In this document: piece after piece, positions 52,081 to 61,104 of the stretch
Layout of the letters: each line of letters begins with the position of its first letter
Position numbering within the stretch: position 1 is the first letter of the stretch
Assembly (NCBI RefSeq): GCF_022458865.1
Contig: NZ_JAJNMU010000020.1
Coordinates: 62,001 to 126,000 of the forward strand
Origin: Paenibacillus periandrae
GTDB lineage: Bacteria; Bacillota; Bacilli; Paenibacillales; NBRC-103111
Reading direction: 5' to 3'
Length of the DNA: 64,000 nt
The notes under the pieces: model-generated
Told to the model about the DNA's origin: nothing
What the model saw: the letters and a program-made list of their open reading frames with translations, nothing else
Database searches by the model: none
Position numbers and translations under genes: made by a program

Positions 52081-52356
52081 TTGAAAAAAGAAATGAAAGC
52101 TGGATATGTCTGGTATAACCAAAGCGGGGGCGGGCTCGATCTCGACGGGCGCTGGAAGCTGGAAGCAAGCGAGGAAGGCTGCTATACGACGGTGCGGTTC
52201 GAGTCCACTCCGCTTAGCCATAACGGCAGCGTATCCATGGAGACCACGAAAGGCAATGTGGTCCAGATGTATTACGGTACGTATAGCAGCAAGCACACGA
52301 AAGCACTGTCGCTCTGGGCAAACTGGGGGCGTGCAAAATGTAATTGTACATTCTAA
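52081..52356 (+). pseudogene. Unidentified GC-rich coding fragment
   Basis: An open frame with protein-like content (GYVWYNQSGGGLDLDGRWKL, TTVRFESTPLSHNGSVSMET, VVQMYYGTYSSKHTKALSLW) but no proper start or ending; the neighbouring DNA is AT-rich. It may be part of a carbohydrate-active protein, but I cannot identify it. Confidence 0.35.
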
Positions 52357-52430
52357 GCTCACTGTATTTGCGTTGTGTTTGAACTGGCTCTTTCCGTTAC
52401 TCCAGGAATTCGACTTAATTATGCTGAAAT

Positions 52431-53325
52431 GGTAAAATTGGAAACAGGAAGTACTAGCAATAGAGTTGTGAAAATACATGAAAATGCGTTCGGAGTGATT
52501 AGCGTGGAGATCCATGCGAGGAATGGCAAAGAACAACTGATTTCGCCCGAGTGGCTAGAGTGGAGAAACGATTGCGTGCATTTTGCGAAGCTGCGAAATT
52601 TCTTGCTGGACCGTTCAGGACTTCCGGGTCCACGGGCGAATCTCGGGCTGGCGAAATCCTTTGCCAATAGCTTCGTTAAGCAACCTCCCAGCGAAGCCAT
52701 GTGGAAGCTTCTGCTGGAATGGGCAAATCTGTCGGCAGCGGAAGCTCCGACGAACAATTCGGGAGAGTTCTTACCCTTCTGCTCTGTTCTTGCGCTAGGA
52801 GCGTACTATCTCCAAGCTGCGGGAGAGCGCAAGCTGGAAATCGTTGCCGTACTGAAAGAGACAATGAGTGATTCAAGGTGGAGAATTCGCGAGAGCGCCG
52901 CGAGCGCCCTGCAGTCTATAGGTGAGCAATCGTTCCAGCAGCTTCAAATCTGGTTCGAGGAGTGGCTGGAGGACGCAAACTGTCTGGAAAGGCGCGCTTT
53001 CGTCGCGGCACTGGCTCATCCTCCACTTCTGAAAGACCGGAATCACGTGCATTTCTGCCTATCGATAGCCGAGCGCATTTTGGACGATTTTGCCGACCGC
53101 AAGCCGGCAGCAACCGACGAGGAGGCCCGCATATTATCCACAGGCTTGGAGTACGCCATCAGCCTATTTGTGGAGAAGGAGCCGGAGAGAGGCTTCGCTT
53201 TGTTGAAAAAATATGCGGTGTCGAATGACAAAAGGATGAAAAAAATCATTAAATCGAACCTGAGCAAATCGCGTTTGTGCAAAAAATACGCCCCCCAGGT
53301 CGAGGAGGTCAGTGCTCTGCTGTAA
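52431..53325 (+). CDS. HEAT-repeat-like helical protein, possibly 5'-altered
   Basis: The protein from about residue 35 consists of helical repeats: CVHFAKLRNFLLDRSGLPGP, LLEWANLSAAEAPTNNSGEF, DSRWRIRESAASALQSIGEQ, LEDANCLERRAFVAALAHPP. This resembles HEAT/ARM-type DNA-alkylation-repeat-like hypothetical proteins. The first 25 or so residues are unlike the rest and no ribosome site precedes 52431 or 52375, so the 5' end may have been replaced. Function unknown. Confidence 0.6.
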
Positions 53326-53408
53326 GCAGGATCCACAGCTCTCATCCGCCGCCGAAGAAAAATAGTGCAGGCGCCCCTTTAATCATTGCATAAACGGTTC
53401 CGAACCGT

Positions 53409-53460
53409 AAGCGTCAAATAGCCCTCATCTTGATAGCAAGGTGTGGGCTATTTGACGCTT
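53409..53460. terminator. Long perfect hairpin, probable terminator of the HEAT-repeat gene
   Basis: Arms AAGCGTCAAATAGCCC and its exact complement with a 20-base loop; no long T-run on either side, so its role as a terminator is tentative. Confidence 0.45.
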
Positions 53461-53599
53461 AGTGTGTCCTGAAGAAAAGCAGCAATGACAGGAGGGAATA
53501 CGCAGCTTTTCGTGCTTTACAAGAGATGAGGGTAGGTCCCTCAGAATCGACATTCAGGTGTAGATTCTAAACCGCCATTGGGTGCTGCAAACAAAAGTT

Positions 53600-53682
53600 A
53601 CTTCGATGACTCGCCGTTTTGGCGACAAGCGTGTTTATGTGCTGCTCAACCGAATTATCGTACAGCGCCCTATCCAGAATGT
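53600..53682. repeat. Displaced fragment of the hybrid kinase gene
   Basis: Same orientation and nearly the same sequence as 15051-15135 inside the kinase gene; a block of about 66 bases from TTTGGCGACAAGCGTG to CTATCCAGAATGTT is essentially identical. No other kinase sequence flanks it. Confidence 0.8.
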
Positions 53683-54074
53683 TAACAATTCGAGGACTGC
53701 CGCGGGGTACATCGGCGGGCAGACTAATTGAAGTAACGGGAGGATAGTTTAATAATTAACTCAACTTTCGCAGCTTAACTCCTTGAATAAACACTTGATA
53801 TAACAGGGGAAACCAGCAATCCATTCCTGTAGTTGACAGAATACAGACCGCTTGTTCCGTTTTGTAGTCGCGTCGGCCATTTTCTGAAATAGAGCCATTA
53901 ATTGTTGGAGAGCAGATTGAAAACCCAAGTCACGAACTTCATCGGCGTACAGAAAGAACAGGCTGCCCCTTCTTTATATATTTACTCCAAACAGGTTCCA
54001 ACTTCCCACTTGACAACTGATAAGGATGTCGAGCAAAATCTATAATAAAGTTGTCTAGAGGAGTTGACGTTGTG

Positions 54075-54788
54075 ATGCAGGCTAAATATGATCAAGTTAA
54101 GCAGAAGCTGGAGGAAATGATCAACAGCGGGGAGCTGCGAATCGGCGAACGGATGCCTTCGGAGCTGGTGATGGCCAAGGAGTTCGGCGTCAGCCGCGAA
54201 ACCTTTCGTTCGGCTGTTGGCGTGCTGGAGCAGGAAGGAAGGCTTCTCATCAAGCACGGAGTGGGAACGTTCGTGATCCAGCCGCTGCCGCTCATCCCAA
54301 GCTCGCTTGAGAAGCTATCTAGTATCGGCTCGATGATTCAGGCCGCCGGGTTGGATGAGGGCGAGGAACGCGTTCGGCTCAAGACGGAAAGATGCACGCC
54401 TGAAGCTGCAAAAGCGCTGAGCATTCAGCCGGATGATCCGGTTATTATGCTGGAGCGGTTTCGTTCGGCTAATGGAGAGCCGGTTGCTTATTCGATCAAC
54501 GTCATACCCCGGCAGATCGCGGGGGATCGCTTCGATAACGGTCAGTTCGGAGGCTCGCTGATGGAATTTTTCGAGAAGCAGCTTGGCCGTAAGATCGTGA
54601 CGGCCGATTCGGAAATCAGCGCGCCGCTGCACATCGACCGCAATTGCCAGCGACTTCTCCTGCACCCGCAAACGACCGTGCTGCTGCTGAAGCAGACTCA
54701 TTATGACGAAGTCAATCAGCCTGTCTTGTACTCGCTGGATTATTTGCGCAACGATGTCTTCACATTCCGTATAAGACGCATGATCTAG
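54075..54788 (+). CDS. GntR-family transcriptional regulator (HutC/UTRA type)
   Basis: A 237-residue repressor-type regulator: winged-helix N-terminus (YDQVKQKLEEMINSGELRIG, MPSELVMAKEFGVSRETFRS, VLEQEGRLLIKHGVGTFV) and a UTRA ligand-binding domain (DPVIMLERFRSANGEPVAYS, LDYLRNDVFTFRIRR). Start at ATG 54075, or GTG 54072, behind GAGGAG. It lies directly upstream of the sugar ABC operon in the same direction and probably controls it in response to a phosphorylated sugar (inference). Confidence 0.9.
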   Translation: MQAKYDQVKQKLEEMINSGELRIGERMPSELVMAKEFGVSRETFRSAVGVLEQEGRLLIKHGVGTFVIQPLPLIPSSLEKLSSIGSMIQAAGLDEGEERVRLKTERCTPEAAKALSIQPDDPVIMLERFRSANGEPVAYSINVIPRQIAGDRFDNGQFGGSLMEFFEKQLGRKIVTADSEISAPLHIDRNCQRLLLHPQTTVLLLKQTHYDEVNQPVLYSLDYLRNDVFTFRIRRMI

Positions 54789-54968
54789 CCGATTTGACCG
54801 CGAAGAGCCCGTTCTTTTTCTACAGAGCGGGTTCTTTTGCTTTTACAAAACATTTACATCTATTTGACAATCGGCGAATACTATTACGCTATGATATTGA
54901 CATAGATGTCTATACCTCTTTGAAAAATAGAAAGATAATGTTCATTATAGATGATTGGGAGGCTTTAC

Positions 54969-55049
54969 ATGAAAATTCATTGTCTCGGAACCGCAGCTGC
55001 AGAAAGCAACGATCTGCTCAATTGTTTTGAATATATAAATAAACGATAA
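54969..55049 (+). pseudogene. Metallo-hydrolase N-terminal stub
   Basis: A 26-codon frame (MKIHCLGTAAAESNDLLNCF) behind GGGAGGC. The start MKxHxLGTAAAE is typical of beta-lactamase-fold hydrolases, but the protein stops at 55049 just before the permease gene; the remainder has been deleted. It occupies the first-gene position of the operon and may now act as a short leader. Confidence 0.5.
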
Positions 55050-55062
55050 GGGGATGGGTAGC

Positions 55063-55989
55063 ATGGACAGTGCTGTAACTCAAACGATCAAAAAGCTCGA
55101 TAAAAGAGTAAATTACAGAAAAACAAGCAAACAAATAAAAAAAATAATCAAGCCTTACTTGTTTATGTTGCCATGTTTGCTGTTTGTTATTTTGTTCACC
55201 TATTATCCGTTCGCCAAGACGGTCTACTTGGGATTTACTTTGGTTGATCTGAATGGAAACCCGGTTGAGTTTGTTGGTTTCGAAAACTTTATTAATCTTT
55301 TCAAAGATAAGATGTTGATCAATACTTTGAAAAATACGTTGGAATATACGGCGATAACGATTCCCGCTACATTTTTTATCAGTTTGGCTTTGGCACTTTT
55401 AGCGGAAAAGAAGAGAAAAGGAAACCACATATATCAAATTATATTCGCACTGCCAATGGCTGTATCCATGTCTTCGGCAGTCATGATATTCCAGCTACTT
55501 ATGAATCCGACAATCGGTATGTTTAACTATTTGACAGGTTTAGGCATCGACTGGTTTGGCGATGAAAAATATGCGATGGCAGGCATTTCGATACTTAGCG
55601 TGTGGATGGGACTCGGATTCAGCTTTTTGTTTTTGCTTGCGGCGCTCCGAAATGTCCCGTCAGAATTGCTGGAAGCAGCAGATATGGAAGGCTGCAACTA
55701 TTTTCAGAAGCTGGTAAGCATAAAAATGCCCTTAATATCTCCCACTATTTTTTTCTTGATTTGTACGGATTTGATCAGTTCATTAATGGTTTTCGGTCCC
55801 GTATGGATTACCACGAAAGGTGGTCCTATGGGATCTACGGAAACGATGATGTACTGGATGTATATCGAGGCGTTTGAGAATGCGAAATACGGATACGGAT
55901 GCGCTGTAGCAGTCTTAATATTCGTAATTGTTATGCTGGTTACTTTGCTGAGCTTTGTATATGAGAAAAAAGGAGTTCATTACACATGA
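55063..55989 (+). CDS. Sugar ABC transporter permease, MalF/UgpA type
   Basis: A 308-residue membrane protein with six helices (YLFMLPCLLFVILFTYYPFA for the first) and the EAA loop LEAADMEGCNYFQKLVSIKM. The ATG at 55063 is about nine bases from AAGGGG; 55054 is too close to it. It overlaps the next permease gene by four bases. Part of an importer with the MalG-type permease and the binding lipoprotein downstream; the ATPase is presumably shared with other systems. Confidence 0.92.
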   Translation: MDSAVTQTIKKLDKRVNYRKTSKQIKKIIKPYLFMLPCLLFVILFTYYPFAKTVYLGFTLVDLNGNPVEFVGFENFINLFKDKMLINTLKNTLEYTAITIPATFFISLALALLAEKKRKGNHIYQIIFALPMAVSMSSAVMIFQLLMNPTIGMFNYLTGLGIDWFGDEKYAMAGISILSVWMGLGFSFLFLLAALRNVPSELLEAADMEGCNYFQKLVSIKMPLISPTIFFLICTDLISSLMVFGPVWITTKGGPMGSTETMMYWMYIEAFENAKYGYGCAVAVLIFVIVMLVTLLSFVYEKKGVHYT

Positions 55990-56813
55990 TGAGATCCAGG
56001 TATGTACGCGAGCCGTTAATGAACATTATTTGTCTTATTGTAGGATTGATTGTCCTCTTTCCAGTTATTTATTGCGTGGGAGTAAGCTTTATGAGCGCGT
56101 CTGACCTAAGCTCCTATCCTCCCAAATTATTTCCAAGCACCTTATATTGGGATAATTACAAGACGGTGTTTACGTCTACGCCTATTCTCATGTTTATGTG
56201 GAACTCCTTTTTGATCGCGTTTATCGGAACGATTGGAAGATTGATTACAAGCAGCTTAGCGGCGTACTCCTTTGTTTTCTTCGATTTTAAGGGCAAACAT
56301 TTTTGGTTTTTAATTATTCTTGGAACAATGATGATTCCGGGCGATATGCTCATTATTACCAATTACATTACAGTAGCGAATATGGGATTAATCAACACCT
56401 ACGCAGGCATTATGATTGTCATGATCGCTTCGGCTACGTTTATGTTTATGCTGCGGCAGCATTTCAAAACAATGCCGAGGGATTTCAGGGATGCTGCGTT
56501 TGTCGATGGCTGCGGGGATCTACGTTTTTTTCTGAATATTCTGCTGCCTATGTCTAAATCGGTATTGGCATCCATATTTATCGCTTCTTTTATCGGGCTG
56601 TGGAATGCTTACTTGTGGCCTTTATTGGTTACCAACACCGAGCATATGAGAACCGTGCAGGTTGGAATTACGATGCTCCAATTCGAAGAAAGCATGGTGT
56701 ATGGTCCGGTAATGGCGGGGGTTACGGTCATTTTGATTCCATCGGTATTTATTTTCCTGGTATTCCAGAAGCAATTGGTACAAGGAATTACATATACCGC
56801 AATTAAAGGATAG
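55986..56813 (+). CDS. Sugar ABC transporter permease, MalG/UgpE type
   Basis: A 275-residue permease with six helices and the EAA loop DAAFVDGCGDLRFFLNILLP near residue 175. It starts inside the end of the upstream permease (ATGA overlap) and is followed by AGGAGGAG and the phosphatase-family gene. Same operon. Confidence 0.92.
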   Translation: MMRSRYVREPLMNIICLIVGLIVLFPVIYCVGVSFMSASDLSSYPPKLFPSTLYWDNYKTVFTSTPILMFMWNSFLIAFIGTIGRLITSSLAAYSFVFFDFKGKHFWFLIILGTMMIPGDMLIITNYITVANMGLINTYAGIMIVMIASATFMFMLRQHFKTMPRDFRDAAFVDGCGDLRFFLNILLPMSKSVLASIFIASFIGLWNAYLWPLLVTNTEHMRTVQVGITMLQFEESMVYGPVMAGVTVILIPSVFIFLVFQKQLVQGITYTAIKG

Positions 56814-56824
56814 GAGGAGTTTAA

Positions 56825-57625
56825 GTGAGCAGAGCTTTTACAGTTATGACATTCAATTTGCGTATGGCAGTATCTACAGACCCTTATGTGTGGGAGGAAA
56901 GAAAGCATTGGGTAACCAAAATCATTGAGGACGGGAAGCCGGATTTGATCGGTACGCAAGAAGCGACGGTTCCCATGCTAGATTGGCTAAAAGGCCAATT
57001 CCACGGAACCTATGACGTCTATGGGGTTAACCGAGCCCGTTCGGAAGAGACGGGGGAATTCAGCGCTATTTTTGTTAAAAGAGACAGCTTTTCCATCCTA
57101 CGAAACGGTTCGTTTATGTTGTCGCAAACTCCGGATGTGATCGGAAGTTTGGGTTGGGATGCCCAATGTGAAAGGATTTGTTCTTGGGCAGAGCTTGCTT
57201 TTAACGGCGAGACAAAGTCCGCGCTAAGGTTTTTCAATGCTCATCTGGATCATATAGGCAAGGTGGCTAGAACGGAAGGGTTGAGACTGATTTTGAATAA
57301 TATTCGGGAACAGAACCTGGATATGCCATTGCCAGTCATTCTAACTGGCGATTTCAATGATACTCCAGAGAGTGGATTGCTCGCAGTGATCAATGAATTC
57401 GAGCCTATGACAAGTTGCTTCGACCTCATGTCTGAGGAGGAGAAGAAACATAGCAGAACGTTTCATGGCTATCAGGGGGGCACGGAAGGCAGCCCTATCG
57501 ATTACATTATGAGTAGTCAAGGTATTGACTTTAAATCCAGTGCGATTGTGAGAGACAAGGTTGAAAATGGGTACCCGTCGGATCATTATCCGATAGTGGC
57601 GCATATGGAAATGAAAGAAGATTAA
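56825..57625 (+). CDS. Endonuclease/exonuclease/phosphatase-family enzyme
   Basis: A 266-residue cytosolic metal-dependent phosphoesterase: TVMTFNLRM, LIGTQEATVPM, FFNAHLDHIGKVARTEGL, ILTGDFNDTPESG and YPSDHYPIVAHM hold the Asn, Glu, His/Asp and final Asp-His catalytic residues. AGGAGGAG precedes the GTG start. In ABC sugar operons of this sort the enzyme may release phosphate from or cleave an imported phosphodiester such as a glycerophosphodiester (inference); UgpA/UgpE-like permeases next door fit this. Confidence 0.88.
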   Translation: MSRAFTVMTFNLRMAVSTDPYVWEERKHWVTKIIEDGKPDLIGTQEATVPMLDWLKGQFHGTYDVYGVNRARSEETGEFSAIFVKRDSFSILRNGSFMLSQTPDVIGSLGWDAQCERICSWAELAFNGETKSALRFFNAHLDHIGKVARTEGLRLILNNIREQNLDMPLPVILTGDFNDTPESGLLAVINEFEPMTSCFDLMSEEEKKHSRTFHGYQGGTEGSPIDYIMSSQGIDFKSSAIVRDKVENGYPSDHYPIVAHMEMKED

Positions 57626-57702
57626 CCTGCCAACTCAGACGCAGACCAAGCCCTGATAGGTTAATATAAAAAAACACACATAACATTTAGGAGGAATTAG
57701 GA

Positions 57703-59091
57703 ATGAAGAAAACCATTGCAGTACTAGCCGCATCGACCATACTAATGGCTGGGTGTGGGGCGAAAACCGACACAGTCGCATCTACCAAGGACGCTAGCAG
57801 CAGCGCGGTGACTAAAGTCAGCAATTCCGGATCTGTTAATTTAACATTTTGGCATGCCATGGGTGGCACGAATGAAGGTGTGGTTAAAGAAGTCGTACAA
57901 AATTTCAACGACACGATAGGCAAGGAAAAGGGTATCGTAATTACGCCGGTATTTCAAGGCGGTTACCAAGATTTGCTGAAAAAAGTAAAAGCTGCCGTTC
58001 AGGCGAAGGATACCAAAAACTTGCCGGATATCGTACAAGTTCCTGCATCGGACACTGCATATATCAAGGACGTGCCTAGTATCATCTGGGCGCAATCTAT
58101 GATCGATAAAGACCGGTCTTTCAATATAGCGGATTTAGAACCAAATAGCGTTTCTTCCTTCAGCTTCAAAGGCAAATTGGCGGGAGTTCCGTTTGCCAAC
58201 TCTACAGTTCTGTTGTACTACAATAAAAACATGTTTAAAGAAGCGGGGTTGGACCCGAATAAACCTCCTAAAACCATTGATGAAATGGGCCAATACGCCG
58301 CTAAGATGACGAAGAGAAACGGAGATCAAGTATCGCAATGGGGTCTTTCCGTAACGCCGGACCAATACCACTTATCGAGCTGGATCGGTATGCAGGGAGG
58401 CTATATTGGTAATAACAAAAACGGTCGTGAAGATACAATGACCAAAGTAGAATTTGATTCGAAAGGTACGATGAAAGAATTTCTAACCACTTGGAAAAAG
58501 GCTGTTGAATACGGCGGTATCCAAACTGGTCCTGAAGTAAAAACGAACGAGATCTTTGCTGCAGGAAAGTTAGGCATGTTCCTTAATTCTACATCAGGAG
58601 TAAAAGGAACGTTAGCTGCGGTGGGCGATAAATTTGAAGTAGGTACCGCGTTCTTGCCTAGCGTCCATGAAAGTGACAAAGGCGGAGTAGCTGTCGGCGG
58701 TTCGGCGCTGTACTTGGTGGATAGAGGCGAAAAATCGAACATCGATGCTGCATGGGAATATCTTAAATACAGCACTTCTCCAAAAACACAATTTACATGG
58801 CATACAGGTACGGGTTATTTCCCGGTGAATAAAAAAACCTATGATTTGCCTGAAATGAAGCAGCATTTGGATAAAAATCCTTTATTTGTAACAGCAATCG
58901 AACAACTGCACGCCTCGTCTCCGGAAACTCAGGAACCAATGAATCCTGTCTCTGGTGAATTCAACCGCGCGATAAAGGATGAAACACTGGCCTATGTTTC
59001 AGGCAAAAAAGATATCGACCAAGCAATTAAAGATATGGCCGCAGCATCCAACAAAGCTTTGGAAGACTACAATAGGGTAAATAAAAAGTAA
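57703..59091 (+). CDS. Sugar or glycerophosphodiester ABC transporter binding lipoprotein
   Basis: A 462-residue extracellular binding protein (lipobox LMAGC) of the UgpB-like cluster: NLTFWHAMGGTNEGVVKEVV, VQNFNDTIGKEKGIVITPVF, FQGGYQDLLKKVKAAV. The FWHAMGG...VxxFN pattern is the hallmark of UgpB-type proteins, which bind glycerol 3-phosphate compounds. TAGGAGGAAT precedes the ATG. It ends the operon; what follows is RND debris without an intact promoter. Confidence 0.92.
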   Translation: MKKTIAVLAASTILMAGCGAKTDTVASTKDASSSAVTKVSNSGSVNLTFWHAMGGTNEGVVKEVVQNFNDTIGKEKGIVITPVFQGGYQDLLKKVKAAVQAKDTKNLPDIVQVPASDTAYIKDVPSIIWAQSMIDKDRSFNIADLEPNSVSSFSFKGKLAGVPFANSTVLLYYNKNMFKEAGLDPNKPPKTIDEMGQYAAKMTKRNGDQVSQWGLSVTPDQYHLSSWIGMQGGYIGNNKNGREDTMTKVEFDSKGTMKEFLTTWKKAVEYGGIQTGPEVKTNEIFAAGKLGMFLNSTSGVKGTLAAVGDKFEVGTAFLPSVHESDKGGVAVGGSALYLVDRGEKSNIDAAWEYLKYSTSPKTQFTWHTGTGYFPVNKKTYDLPEMKQHLDKNPLFVTAIEQLHASSPETQEPMNPVSGEFNRAIKDETLAYVSGKKDIDQAIKDMAAASNKALEDYNRVNKK

Positions 59092-59106
59092 TCCTTCAAT
59101 GGCAGC

Positions 59107-61046
59107 ATGAATCAGCAACAGTTGGATAAGCTGTGCAAGGATGTGTTTCAGCCTGGATTCACCACGATTAAAGGGTTAGATCATGTGGAGTCTATGGGCA
59201 ATGAGGAAGCGGTATTGACGCTCGAGATGGACGGCAATGCGATGAACAACTACGGATTGATACCTGCCGATGTAACGCGGGTCATCCAGTCAGCCCTTCG
59301 CACGAGCCCGGTCGGTGCACTGAAGGTGGACGGTATCATGCGAATGGTTCGTGTGACGAGCGATATCAACAGCATTTACAACCTGGAAAACATAAAGGTC
59401 AACACAACAGCCGGGGATACGCTGCTGCTCAAGCAAATCGTCAAGATCAAAGCGATCACCGAGTCCAAGTTCATCTCGCGTTTGAACGGACAACCGTCGA
59501 TCGGGGTCATTTTGTACAAAACGAATGGAACGAACTCGGTTGAGTTTGCGAAAAATGCGGATGCGATGACGGCCCAATGGGAGAAGCAATACCCAAGCAT
59601 TGAATTCATGTCGATCTCGAAAAACTCCGAAGTCGTTCAGGAATCGATTAACGGAATGGTCAAAGAAGGGGCCATTGGAGCTCTTCTAGCCTCCATCATG
59701 ATTCTCGTATTTCTTAAAAACTTCCGTATGACGATCATTGTCCTTGTCTCCATTCCTTTATCTATCCTGATTACGCTTTTGATCATGGCACCTTTGAACA
59801 TTACGCTCAATATTATGACTCTCGGCGGCATGGCTATCGCGGTCGGCCGTGTTATGGACGACAGTATCGTCGTTATTGAGAATATATACAGCGAGCTGGT
59901 CAAAACGCATGAGCGAGGCGAATCGGTCATTATTAAAGCTACGGAGCAGGTCGCATCCGCGATTACGTCCTCGACATTGACTACGGTAGGGGTATTCGCT
60001 CCGATTGCCTTCGTTGGAGGAGAGCTCGGTGATATGTTCCGTCCGTTCCCGATCACGTTGTCGGCTGCTTTGCTGTCGTCGCTGATCGTCGCAGTAACCG
60101 TGATTCCAATGCTTGCCAAGCTGCTTGTACTCCGTTCGAAGAACATTAAGCATAACGATGAGCACAAGGTCGGCAAAGTAGAGGCCGGTTATTTGAAGGC
60201 GTTGCAATGGTCGCTTAACAACCGTAAAAAAAGTATGCTTCTTGCTTTATTAGCATTTGTGGTATCGATTGCGGGCACCGTTCCGTTTCTTGCCAAGGAG
60301 TTCATGCCCACCAGCAATTCCGATAAGAAGCTGAGCCTTAGAGTCATTTGCCGAGAGAAACTTCATTGGATACGACGGACCAAATCGTCAAAAGTATCGA
60401 AGCAATGATGAGGGAGACGAAGAACGGCGTGGACGAGCCTGCGTTCGAATACATGCAGTCGCTCATCGGAGGCGGAGGAAGCGAAGCGGTCAGCTATCGG
60501 TTCTTGTTTAATGCCTCGGCTACCGATGGGACGAATGCGAGGGCACTTGTCGATTACATGAAGGTAAAGATCGCCGCTATGGTGCCGAAAGAAAGTGAAG
60601 TTCGTGGCAGCATTGTCAGCTTTGGCGGAGGAGGAAGCGGCATTGACTTCTCTTACATGCTGAGAGGCGATGACGTGGATGAGCTCATTAAGGCGGGCGG
60701 AATAGTAAAAGCGAAGATGAAGGAAATTCCGGGCTTTCTTGATGTAGAAGACAACTTGAGCGTAACAAACAAGGAAGTGGAAATTGCCGTCGACCAGAAC
60801 AAAGCCCGCATGTACGGCCTCTCTTCCGGACAAATTATCGAATCCATGCACTCCTGGCTGGCCGAGCAAAAACTCGGCGATTTGAAGTTTGATAATGTAA
60901 CCTACAATACGAAAATTATGATGGATACCAGCTTCACGCTGCTGATTGTGCCGATCGTTTATGGAATGATCGAAAATATGAAGCTTAGCGCGGGACGTCT
61001 GTTCCATCGGAAAAAAGCGAAGGAAGCGCCGCCGACGCCTTCATAA
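59107..61046 (+). pseudogene. RND-family exporter (AcrB/SwrC-like), truncated, frameshifted, internally deleted
   Basis: The frame from 59107 encodes a porter-domain part (GNEEAVLTLEMDGNAMNNYG) and transmembrane helices 2-7 (VFLKNFRMTIIVLVSIPLSI, GGMAIAVGRVMDDSIVVIEN with the proton-relay Asp pair replaced by MDDS as usual). The first 130 or so residues with helix 1 are missing. A frameshift near 60350 leads to the second porter domain in another frame (PRETSLDTTDQIVKSIEAMM). At about 60925 the sequence jumps from YNTKIMMD to the final helix TSFTLLIVPIVYGMIENM, deleting some 300 residues. It cannot form a pump. Confidence 0.85.
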
Positions 61047-61057
61047 ACAGTGAAATC

Positions 61058-61104
61058 GAGTAGATAGGGGCGGCTAGCCCCTGACCTCTCACACCACCGT
61101 ACAT
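61058..61104 (-). mobile_element. Group II intron 3' end, part 1 (separated from the rest by an IS)
   Basis: On the minus strand ATGTACGGTGGTGTGAGAGG, then GGGGCTAGCCGCCCC and CTACTCGAT: the right arm of domain V and domain VI. The matching left arm of domain V lies at 62706-62732, beyond the inserted IS1182-type element. Confidence 0.75.

Larger units (their letters stand above)
53326..54074. other. Gene-poor stretch with a strong hairpin and repeat debris
   Basis: Contains a perfect 16-base inverted repeat (53409-53424 and 53445-53460), an 83-base copy of kinase-gene sequence (53600-53682), and the right end of the dispersed repeat (TTGAAGTAACGGGAGGATAG at about 53731). A 60-70-codon minus-strand frame (about 53775-53980: YADEVRDLGFQSALQQLMAL) is unidentified gene debris. 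Confidence 0.5.
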
